This document shows positions 22,255 through 28,356 of a DNA stretch of 28,356 nt, one piece after another. Each line of letters begins with the position of its first letter. The stretch's first letter is position 1. Source of the DNA: an uncultured Blautia sp. (lineage in GTDB: Bacteria > Bacillota > Clostridia > Lachnospirales > Lachnospiraceae). A program made the translations under genes and the position numbers. The notes beneath the pieces were generated by a model. It had not been told where the DNA came from and did not search any database. It worked only from the letters and a program-made list of their open reading frames with translations. The DNA lies in NCBI RefSeq assembly GCF_934372025.1, contig NZ_CAKROJ010000029.1:1-28356 (forward strand), written 5' to 3'.

Positions 22255-23571
22255 TTACGCCTCCTGTGTTTCTTCTTTTCCAAGAAGATGATCGATAAAC
22301 TGCTGCGCTGTACGTCCAGTCAGACCGCCATGAGAAATTTCCCATTTACCTGCTTCCAGAAGCAGTTCATCCTCCGGCATTGTAATTCCGTTACGCTTTG
22401 CAAGTGTTTTAACGATCGTATGGAATTCTTTTCTGTCCGGTGCACCGAAATAAATACGCACACCAAAACGATATACCAGAGAAAGCTTCTCCTGTACAGT
22501 ATCGGAGGAATGGATATCATCATCTGCTCCGACCTCCAGTTTATCTCCTGCTCTTTCTCTTACCAGATGACGGCGGTTACTTGTCGCATAGATCAGGATA
22601 TTTTCCGGCTTGCGTTCCAGACCGCCCTCAATAACTGCTTTCAGATATTTATATTCAATTTCAAATTCTTCAAAAGAAAGATCATCCATGTAGATGATAA
22701 ATTTATAATTTCTATCTTTGATCTGTGCAATGATCTGGTTCAGATCTACAAACTGATGCTTATATACTTCTATGATTCGAAGACCTTCGTCATAATATTT
22801 ATTCAGAATGCCCTTGATACTGGATGATTTACCGGTACCGGCGTCTCCAAACAGAAGACAGTTGTTTGCTTTTCTTCCTCTGACAAATGCTTCTGTATTC
22901 TCCACCAGCTTCTGCTTCGGGATTTCATATCCGACCAGATCTTCCAGTTTTACATGTGCGATTCGTGTTACCGGTACGATCACTGCTCTTCCATTCTGAT
23001 CATGATCAATGCGGAATGCCTTGTGAAGTCCAAGCTTTCCAACACCAAAATCCTTGTAAAACTGTACCATATCTGCCATAAATTCAGTGGTATCTTTTGC
23101 GGCAGCCAGAGTCCTGCTCATATCACAGATTCTGTCACGGATACGTTTGTTAAACATTTTTCCGGCATCCTGCGGTGCCTCATAATTACAAAGAATGCTG
23201 CAGCAGGATGTGTGGAACAATTTATCCAGAACAGTCAGATCAAAATCATACAGTTCCTTGAAAATCTCAAAGTCATGCAGGGCAAGCTGGTTGATACTTC
23301 CTTCGATCGCACCACGTATCTCACTCGCCTTGCTGAATGCATTTTCATGATTCACAAGAAGAAGTGTCAGATAATCGTGCCACAGATTTCCTGTAAATCC
23401 ATAAGAGCCCGCGATCTCTATCAGACCATTTACACATTCATAAAAGGCTTCTTCCATCTCGCTTGCGCTGACTGCTGATTTCTCACTTGCGTCCATCAGC
23501 AAAGTCATTTTTTCCAATATATCTCCGTTTTCAAAATCTCTGTAAAGTACACACTCTTTTGCCCTGGTCAT
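22255..23571 (-). CDS. AAA+ ATP-binding protein, DUF815 family
   Basis: Cytoplasmic ATPase of about 438 aa with an uncharacterised helical N-terminal half and a C-terminal AAA+ module: Walker A GDAGTGKS (242-249), Walker B FIIYMDD (291-297) and a sensor-1-like ILIYATSNRRHL segment. These are features of DUF815, a family of unknown function common in Clostridia and some Proteobacteria. I chose the ATG at 23571 because GGAGG lies 9 bases upstream; the longer frame to 23604 would overlap pheA and has no ribosome site. It starts one base after the pheA stop and precedes ppx by 41 bases. I do not assign a substrate. Confidence 0.88.
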   Translation of the reverse strand: MTRAKECVLYRDFENGDILEKMTLLMDASEKSAVSASEMEEAFYECVNGLIEIAGSYGFTGNLWHDYLTLLLVNHENAFSKASEIRGAIEGSINQLALHDFEIFKELYDFDLTVLDKLFHTSCCSILCNYEAPQDAGKMFNKRIRDRICDMSRTLAAAKDTTEFMADMVQFYKDFGVGKLGLHKAFRIDHDQNGRAVIVPVTRIAHVKLEDLVGYEIPKQKLVENTEAFVRGRKANNCLLFGDAGTGKSSSIKGILNKYYDEGLRIIEVYKHQFVDLNQIIAQIKDRNYKFIIYMDDLSFEEFEIEYKYLKAVIEGGLERKPENILIYATSNRRHLVRERAGDKLEVGADDDIHSSDTVQEKLSLVYRFGVRIYFGAPDRKEFHTIVKTLAKRNGITMPEDELLLEAGKWEISHGGLTGRTAQQFIDHLLGKEETQEA

Positions 23572-23572
23572 C

Positions 23573-24724
23573 TTATTGTTCCTCCTGCTGTCCGTAATTT
23601 CCAAGTACTCTCATTCTGTTGGCTTCTGCTGCCAGTCCCCGCAGTGCATTTTTGACTGACGGTTCTTCCAGATTTCCCTCAAAGTCCACAAAAAACCGAT
23701 ATTCCCATTTTTTTCCTGTGATCGGACGTGATTCGATTTTTGTCATGTTCAGTCCATTATAAATAAAATGAGAAAGCATATTATAAAGAGTTCCGCTTGC
23801 ATGCGGCAGTTCAAAGCAAACGCTGACCTTTGCTGCACTCTTTTCATATACCGGATGTGCACTGACAATAATAAATCTGGTCACGTTATGATCGTTATAG
23901 CAGATATTCTCCGCCATAACAGAAAGGTCATAAAGTTCACCCGCCGCGCGGCTTGCGATCGCTGCCTGGGTTCTGTCCATTTCTTCATGAACCTTCTTGG
24001 CAGCTCCTGCTGTATTTTCTGTTTTGACGATTTTCCAGTCCGGATGACCCTCCAGATATTTCTTACACTGTGCAAGTGCCTGCGGATGAGAATATACAGT
24101 TTTGACCTCATCCAGAGAGGTCCCCGGAATTCCGAGCAGAACGTGCTCTACTTTTACACCCTGTTCGCCAACAATATACAGCTGGTATTCTGTCAGAAGA
24201 TCATAAATATCCGTTACAATTCCTTCCGTGGAGTTTTCAATCGGAAGGACTGCATAATCCGCTTTGCCGGATGCAACCTCTTCCATGGCATCGCGGAATG
24301 TTTTTACATGGTAGCTGTTAACTGCATCAGAAAAATATGCCCGCATGGCAGCATAGCTGTATGCTCCTTCCACTCCCTGGAACACAACATTCACACCAGT
24401 CATCGGAAGTGCATCTACCATTCTGTAATTCTTTTCATCATTTTCGACACCGTTTTTCGTCAGAAGCTGATACTGTCTTTTACGGCTGATCGCCATAATC
24501 TGCTGAAAAAGCTCCTGCACGCCAAGTTCATTAAATTCACCATGTGCGGCATCTTTCAGTACGGAAATCTTGTCCTGCTCTCTCTTTGGATCCAGCACCT
24601 GTTTTCCTGTATGTATCTTATATTCTGCAACACTTTCGCTGACCTTCATTCTCTTTTCAAAAAGCCGCAGAATTTCCCTGTCAATTGCGTCTATTTCTTT
24701 ACGACATTCCTGTAAATCTGTCAT
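23573..24724 (-). CDS. pheA: bifunctional chorismate mutase / prephenate dehydratase (P-protein)
   Basis: Converts chorismate to prephenate and then to phenylpyruvate, the committed branch to phenylalanine. The 383-aa protein has an N-terminal AroQ-type chorismate mutase helix bundle (about 1-90, with CRKEIDAIDREILRLFEKRM), a prephenate dehydratase domain (about 110-285, with GVEGAYSYAA and the NVTRF motif at 280-284) and a C-terminal ACT domain (about 295-375) containing ESRP at 331-334, which binds phenylalanine for feedback inhibition. Its ATG overlaps the folC stop by four bases (ATGA). No leader peptide or T-box is seen upstream. Confidence 0.96.
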   Translation of the reverse strand: MTDLQECRKEIDAIDREILRLFEKRMKVSESVAEYKIHTGKQVLDPKREQDKISVLKDAAHGEFNELGVQELFQQIMAISRKRQYQLLTKNGVENDEKNYRMVDALPMTGVNVVFQGVEGAYSYAAMRAYFSDAVNSYHVKTFRDAMEEVASGKADYAVLPIENSTEGIVTDIYDLLTEYQLYIVGEQGVKVEHVLLGIPGTSLDEVKTVYSHPQALAQCKKYLEGHPDWKIVKTENTAGAAKKVHEEMDRTQAAIASRAAGELYDLSVMAENICYNDHNVTRFIIVSAHPVYEKSAAKVSVCFELPHASGTLYNMLSHFIYNGLNMTKIESRPITGKKWEYRFFVDFEGNLEEPSVKNALRGLAAEANRMRVLGNYGQQEEQ

Positions 24725-26019
24725 GAATTCTTTTCCTCCCGAGTTTTAACAATTGCTGTGATCTGTCCTATAAAAGACAGTGATCCAAAAGAAAGGATGA
24801 CATCATCGCACCCTGCCATGTCAAATACTTTGTTCACGGCATCTTCGATACTGCCTGCTGCCTGTACATTCGGATTGCATGGTTTTATTGCCTCAGCCAG
24901 TTCCTCAGCCGGCAGTGCGCGCGGATTATCCGGGGTTTCAACCGTGACGATCTGCTGTGCATACGGGCAGAGCTTCCGTATAATATAAGGATAATCTTTA
25001 TCACGAAATACTCCCATAATAAAGAACAGCTTCCGTCCTTTGAAATACTTTCTTACGGAATCCTCCAGCATATCTGCTGCTGCCGGGTTATGTGCCCCGT
25101 CCACGATAAACAGCGGATCCCGGTGGATGATTGTCAGACGTCCGTTCCATCTGGTATTCTTCAGTCCCTTTTTCCGCTGAAGAACAGTCGTCGGATATCC
25201 CTTTTTCTCCAGCACATGTAATGCTTCCAGTGCCAGAGCCGCATTCTCGGTCTGATAAGATCCGGCCAGAGACAGTTCAAAGGTCTCTCCTCTGTATTCC
25301 AGAATCTGGCCTGCAAAATCTTCTTTGACAGCCTTTGCCTCACGAAGATCTGCTTCTGTCAGATCTGCATTGTTCTGAGCACACACATTCTTTATCACTG
25401 CCATTGTTTCCGGCTGCTGTCCTGCCGTCACCACGCTGCATCCCGGCTTGATGATGCCCGCCTTTTTTTCTGCAATCTCAGAAAGAGTATTTCCAAGGAA
25501 AGACTGATGATCCATGCTGATCGGGACCAGGACTGCAAGAATTGTGTTCTTAATGATATTTGTGGCATCCAGATTGCCGCCCATTCCGACTTCCAGTATC
25601 ACCAGGTCACAGTTTTCTTCTGCAAAAAATAAAAATGCCACCGCCGTTTCTATTTCAAATGGGGTGGGATGTGCAAGACCTTCCGAGGTCATTTCTTCAA
25701 TTGCCGCAGCAACTCTGGTCACATACCCTGCAAACTGCTCTCTGCTCACTGACCTGCCGGCCACTTCCATCTTTTCCCGATAAGAATATACCGACGGAGA
25801 AATATATCTTCCGACACGATATCCGGCTTCTGAAAGTGTTGTATACAGATAAGCGATCACGGATCCCTTGCCATTCGTTCCTGCTACATGTACATATTTT
25901 AACTGATCCTGAGGATTTCCCAGACGCTTCATCAGTTCTTTTATATTTGTAAGATCCAGAGCACCGCCCGCATAACGGTCCGCATCACTGACATATGCTC
26001 TGCTTTGCTGATAATCCAT
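24721..26019 (-). CDS. folC: folylpolyglutamate synthase / dihydrofolate synthase
   Basis: Adds glutamate to dihydropteroate and extends the polyglutamate tail of folates, using ATP. At 432 aa it has normal length. The P-loop-like motif HVAGTNGKGSV lies at 44-54, followed by FEIETAVAFLFF and the LEVGMGGNLDATN segment, with the C-terminal Mur-ligase-like domain containing VDGAHNPAA. It is the first gene of the operon from the strong promoter at 26063-26091, with an AGGAGAT ribosome site. The ATGA overlap with pheA indicates coupled translation. Confidence 0.96.
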   Translation of the reverse strand: MDYQQSRAYVSDADRYAGGALDLTNIKELMKRLGNPQDQLKYVHVAGTNGKGSVIAYLYTTLSEAGYRVGRYISPSVYSYREKMEVAGRSVSREQFAGYVTRVAAAIEEMTSEGLAHPTPFEIETAVAFLFFAEENCDLVILEVGMGGNLDATNIIKNTILAVLVPISMDHQSFLGNTLSEIAEKKAGIIKPGCSVVTAGQQPETMAVIKNVCAQNNADLTEADLREAKAVKEDFAGQILEYRGETFELSLAGSYQTENAALALEALHVLEKKGYPTTVLQRKKGLKNTRWNGRLTIIHRDPLFIVDGAHNPAAADMLEDSVRKYFKGRKLFFIMGVFRDKDYPYIIRKLCPYAQQIVTVETPDNPRALPAEELAEAIKPCNPNVQAAGSIEDAVNKVFDMAGCDDVILSFGSLSFIGQITAIVKTREEKNS

Positions 26020-26062
26020 TTACCATATCTCCTGTAGTTCAAAGTATTAAAGTATTTATGTA

Positions 26063-26091
26063 ACTATAGCATTTACGTATGTTTTTTTCAA
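26063..26091 (-). promoter_or_regulatory. sigma-A promoter of the folC-pheA-ppk operon
   Basis: TTGAAA (26091-26086), a 17-base spacer and TATAGT (26068-26063) preceded by TGC. One copy of a TTTACGTAT motif lies in the spacer region (26072-26080), and a second copy lies upstream at 26108-26116. Confidence 0.8.
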
Positions 26092-26151
26092 GAGCAGGTC
26101 ATACTAATTTACGTATTCTTAACACCTTAAGTTAATCAGGAGCAACCAGAT

Positions 26152-26547
26152 ATGAGACAGAATATTGTAAACTTTTTACTCTGCGGAGCCACCGGATGGT
26201 GCATGGAGATCTTGTGGACAGGTCTGCACTCTCTCCTTGACGGCCAGAAGACTCTGACAGGAAAAACCTCTCTTCTGATGTTTCCGATCTATGGCTGCGC
26301 CGCCATCATCGGTTCCATATATCCGAGGCTTTCTTTCCTTCCTTTTTACTGCCGCGGGATTCTTTATGCTGCCGGGTTTTACCTTGTGGAATTCAGCAGC
26401 GGCATCTTATTAAAGCACTTCGGCATGTGTCCATGGGACTATAGTGCTGCGCCTCTGCAGTACCACGGTGTGGTTCGTCTTGACTATGCCCCTCTGTGGT
26501 TTCTCGCAGGTTTAATTTTCGAGAAAATACTTGCGAATTCTTCTTGA
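26152..26547 (+). CDS. small CmpB-like integral membrane protein (PF06541 type)
   Basis: Membrane protein of 131 aa with about four hydrophobic segments (roughly 3-27, 38-57, 62-86 and 108-127). The features FLLCGATGWCMEILWTG, FPIYGCAAI and CPWDYS are typical of the family labelled putative ABC transporter permease, CmpB-like, although no ATPase partner is present here. AGGAG lies 9 bases before the ATG. It is divergent from folC. Its stop codon lies within the -35 box of the pyrB promoter. The function is unknown and transport is not shown. Confidence 0.75.
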   Translation: MRQNIVNFLLCGATGWCMEILWTGLHSLLDGQKTLTGKTSLLMFPIYGCAAIIGSIYPRLSFLPFYCRGILYAAGFYLVEFSSGILLKHFGMCPWDYSAAPLQYHGVVRLDYAPLWFLAGLIFEKILANSS

Positions 26548-26572
26548 AAAATCGATTCTACTAGTATATGAT
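26544..26572 (+). promoter_or_regulatory. sigma-A promoter of pyrB-pyrI
   Basis: TTGAAA (26544-26549), a 17-base spacer and TATGAT (26567-26572). The -35 box overlaps the TGA stop codon of the preceding gene. Predicted start near 26579, giving a leader of about 70 bases. Confidence 0.75.
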
Positions 26573-26587
26573 TGTCCAAGAGAGAAT

Positions 26588-26617
26588 TTTTTGTAACTGT
26601 ATTCACAGTCACAAATT
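26588..26617 (+). promoter_or_regulatory. inverted repeat in the pyrB leader
   Basis: TTGTAACTG and CAGTCACAA flank a six-base centre (TATTCA), with one mismatch and further A-T pairs outside. It lies 10-40 bases after the predicted transcription start. It could be an operator or an RNA hairpin. It is not followed by a long U run, so it is not a clear terminator. Confidence 0.45.
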
Positions 26618-26650
26618 TTCCGTAACACAAGTTAACAAGGGAGGTTTCAC

Positions 26651-27571
26651 ATGAGACACTTAATGAGCCCGCTGGATCTTTCCAAAGAAGAACTCGATGA
26701 TCTTCTTACACTGGCCAGCGATATTGAAAAAAATCCGGCAAAATATGCGCATGTCTGCGATGACAAGCGACTTGCCACCTGTTTTTACGAACCAAGCACA
26801 CGTACACGTTTAAGCTTTGAGGCAGCCATGATGAATCTTGGCGGCAAAGTTTTAGGTTTTTCTTCTGCCGGTTCCAGTTCCGCATCCAAAGGTGAAAGTG
26901 TTGCCGATACCATTCGTGTTGTTTCCTGCTATGCAGATATCTGTGCTATGCGTCATCCAAAAGAAGGTGCTCCGCTGGTAGCTTCTATGGCTTCTTCTAT
27001 TCCTGTTATCAATGCCGGTGACGGTGGTCATCAGCATCCTACTCAGACTCTTACCGATCTTCTTACTATCCGTTCCCTCAAAGGAAGACTTGATAACCTT
27101 ACGATCGGTCTGTGCGGAGATCTGAAATTCGGACGTACCGTTCATTCTCTGATCGAGGCTCTGGTACTTCGTTATTCAAATGTCAAATTTATTCTGATCT
27201 CACCGGAAGAACTTCGCGTACCAAGCTACATCCGCGAAGACATCCTTGAGAAAAACAATGTGGAATTCGAAGAGGTTGAACGTCTGGAAGATGCACTTCC
27301 AAAACTGGATATTCTCTATATGACACGTGTACAGAAGGAACGTTTCTTCAACGAAGAAGATTATGTCCGCATGAAAGACTTCTACATACTGGACAAACAG
27401 AAAATGGAACTTGCTCCGAAGGACATGTTTATTCTTCATCCGCTTCCGCGTGTAAACGAAATTTCTGTTGAAGTTGATGACGATCCGCGTGCCGCATACT
27501 TCAAACAGGCACAGTATGGTGTCTATGTCCGTATGGCACTGATTCTTAGATTACTGGAGGTGGAAGTATAA
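26651..27571 (+). CDS. pyrB: aspartate carbamoyltransferase catalytic subunit
   Basis: Condenses carbamoyl phosphate with aspartate in the second step of pyrimidine synthesis. The 306-aa protein carries the carbamoyl-phosphate motif FYEPSTRTRLSFE (45-57), GDGGHQHPTQTL, and the HPLPRVNEI aspartate-binding segment near the C-terminus. GGGAGG lies 7-8 bases before the ATG. The stop codon overlaps the pyrI start (TAATG). Having PyrI next to it implies the allosteric, enteric-type holoenzyme of catalytic trimers and regulatory dimers. Confidence 0.97.
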   Translation: MRHLMSPLDLSKEELDDLLTLASDIEKNPAKYAHVCDDKRLATCFYEPSTRTRLSFEAAMMNLGGKVLGFSSAGSSSASKGESVADTIRVVSCYADICAMRHPKEGAPLVASMASSIPVINAGDGGHQHPTQTLTDLLTIRSLKGRLDNLTIGLCGDLKFGRTVHSLIEALVLRYSNVKFILISPEELRVPSYIREDILEKNNVEFEEVERLEDALPKLDILYMTRVQKERFFNEEDYVRMKDFYILDKQKMELAPKDMFILHPLPRVNEISVEVDDDPRAAYFKQAQYGVYVRMALILRLLEVEV

Positions 27572-28008
27572 TGTTAAATGTTGGAGCACTTCAGGAAGGT
27601 TTCGTACTCGACCATATCAAAGCCGGCAAAGCCATGACGATCTATCACGATCTGAAGCTGGACAAGCTGGACTGCACAGTTGCGATCATCAAAAACGCAA
27701 AGAGCAACAAGATGGGTGTCAAGGATATCATCAAAGTAGAATGCCCGATCGAGAATCTGGATCTGGATATTCTTGGTTTCATCGATCACAACATCACAGT
27801 CAATATTATCAAAGATGAAAAGATCGTTGAGAAAAGAATCCTCAAACTTCCAAAACAGATCACAAACGTTATCAAATGCAAAAATCCTCGCTGCATCACT
27901 TCCATCGAGCAGGGTCTGGATCAGGTATTTATCCTTGCCGACCCGGAAAAAGAAGTTTACAGATGTAAATACTGCGAAGAGAAATACAGAGGCAAACGCA
28001 ATAAATAA
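27571..28008 (+). CDS. pyrI: aspartate carbamoyltransferase regulatory subunit
   Basis: Binds nucleotide effectors and links catalytic trimers. At 145 aa it has the usual length. The N-terminal allosteric domain is followed by a zinc domain with the four expected cysteines (CKNPRC near the middle and CKYC near the end), spaced as in the E. coli subunit. It overlaps pyrB by one base and ends 15 bases before the bidirectional terminator shared with rnpB. Confidence 0.97.
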   Translation: MLNVGALQEGFVLDHIKAGKAMTIYHDLKLDKLDCTVAIIKNAKSNKMGVKDIIKVECPIENLDLDILGFIDHNITVNIIKDEKIVEKRILKLPKQITNVIKCKNPRCITSIEQGLDQVFILADPEKEVYRCKYCEEKYRGKRNK

Positions 28009-28023
28009 ACAGCAAAAAAGTAT

Positions 28024-28061
28024 AAAAAAAGAAACGCTTCGAAATGAGCGTTTCTTTTTTT
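28024..28061. terminator. bidirectional terminator between pyrI and rnpB
   Basis: GAAACGCT pairs with AGCGTTTC around an eight-base loop, with seven A residues on the left and seven T residues on the right, so both strands have a stem plus U run. It ends the convergent pyrBI and rnpB transcripts. Confidence 0.9.
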
Positions 28062-28356
28062 GTGCGAGCCGGTCGATAAGCCGGGTTATGTCATTGAGTG
28101 ATCATCTGTCTAGGCCAGCCGTTGCCAGCTGGCTCGAGCGACCCACCTGAAAGCACGACGGGCAGCCGTATCGCTTTCTTTTCGGTCTTGCTTCGAATGG
28201 AGTTTACATGTGCCCGTTCTGTTACCACAACGGCGGTAGTCTCTTACACTGCCTTTCCACCCTTACCTTCTATAAAGAAGGCGGTTTATTTCTGTTGCAC
28301 TGGTCTGGGAGTCACCTCCACCGGACGTTATCCGGCATCCTGCCCTGTGAAGCCCG
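28062..28356 (-). ncRNA. rnpB: RNase P RNA, type A (5' end outside the window)
   Basis: Catalytic RNA that removes the 5' leader of precursor tRNAs. In the minus-strand sense the visible part starts CGGGCUUC-ACAGGGCAGGAUGCCGG (helix P4 and P5 region), then GACCAGUGCAACAGAAA and UAAACCGCC, the GGUAAGGGUGGAAAGGCAG region, and the 3' core AUAACCCGGCUUAUCG, ending with CGGCUCGCAC, which should pair with the missing 5' end in P1. These conserved blocks fit the ancestral type A form rather than the Bacillus type B. Roughly 30-45 bases are missing at the 5' end. A terminator follows the 3' end directly. Confidence 0.95.

Noticed and set aside
26591..26614. CRP/FNR-like site in the pyrB leader
   Set aside because: The half-sites resemble TGTGA/TCACA but the spacing is about ten bases rather than six, and the site lies downstream of the predicted start.
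27773..28150. 125-codon plus-strand frame spanning the end of pyrI and rnpB
   Set aside because: It overlaps pyrI in another frame and then reads antisense through RNase P RNA, so it is not a gene.

Overview
The window looks like a core-genome segment from a Firmicute of class Clostridia, most likely family Lachnospiraceae. The evidence is the moderate-to-low GC content, strong AGGAGG-type ribosome binding sites, the rimP-nusA-ylxR-ylxQ-infB-rbfA-(nrnA)-truB-ribF-rpsO-pnp order shared with Bacillus/Clostridium, a PyrB-PyrI pair, a type A RNase P RNA, and a PurF-like protein beginning with Ser. I cannot name a genus from sequence alone. No mobile element, CRISPR array, prophage or recognisable defence island is present. 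Nearly everything left of position 26019 is transcribed on the minus strand (right to left), and no stretch longer than about 300 bases lacks a gene.

Region 1 (21-11154, minus) is the transcription, translation and RNA-decay operon. A clear promoter at 11126-11154 is followed by a short leader holding an intrinsic-terminator-like hairpin, then rimP, nusA, ylxR (rnpM), ylxQ, infB, rbfA, nrnA, truB and ribF, mostly with tiny gaps or overlaps. rpsO has its own promoter, a leader with pseudoknot-forming potential, and its own terminator. pnp follows with a 24-position, nearly continuous leader stem. The products mature the 30S subunit (RimP, RbfA, S15), start translation (IF2), control elongation and termination (NusA), modify tRNA (TruB), make flavin cofactors (RibF) and degrade RNA to mononucleotides (PNPase, NrnA).

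Region 2 (11175-17066, minus) holds a stand-alone PurF-like phosphoribosyltransferase that lacks the catalytic Cys and other glutaminase motifs, with its own promoter abutting a perfect 15-bp palindrome. Upstream of it is a parE-parC (topoisomerase IV) pair with its own promoter. Region 3 (17093-17265) is a single tRNA-Glu(CTC) with promoter and terminator.

Region 4 (17321-26091, minus) appears to be one operon from a strong promoter at 26063-26091: folC, pheA, an AAA+ DUF815 ATPase, a divergent ppx/gppA-like gene, ppk1 and an orphan PTS EIIC-like membrane protein. It joins folate and phenylalanine synthesis to polyphosphate turnover. Region 5 (26152-28008, plus) has a small CmpB-like membrane protein and the pyrB-pyrI aspartate transcarbamoylase genes with their own promoter. 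A bidirectional terminator separates pyrI from the convergent rnpB gene, which runs off the right edge.

The content is mostly conserved housekeeping. The most interesting signals are the four candidate RNA leaders or operators (rpsO, pnp, rimP, pyrB), the glutaminase-degenerate PurF, the RG/GQ-rich disordered arm of IF2 and its overlapping out-of-frame start codon, and the polyphosphate operon with an altered Ppx active site and an orphan EIIC.
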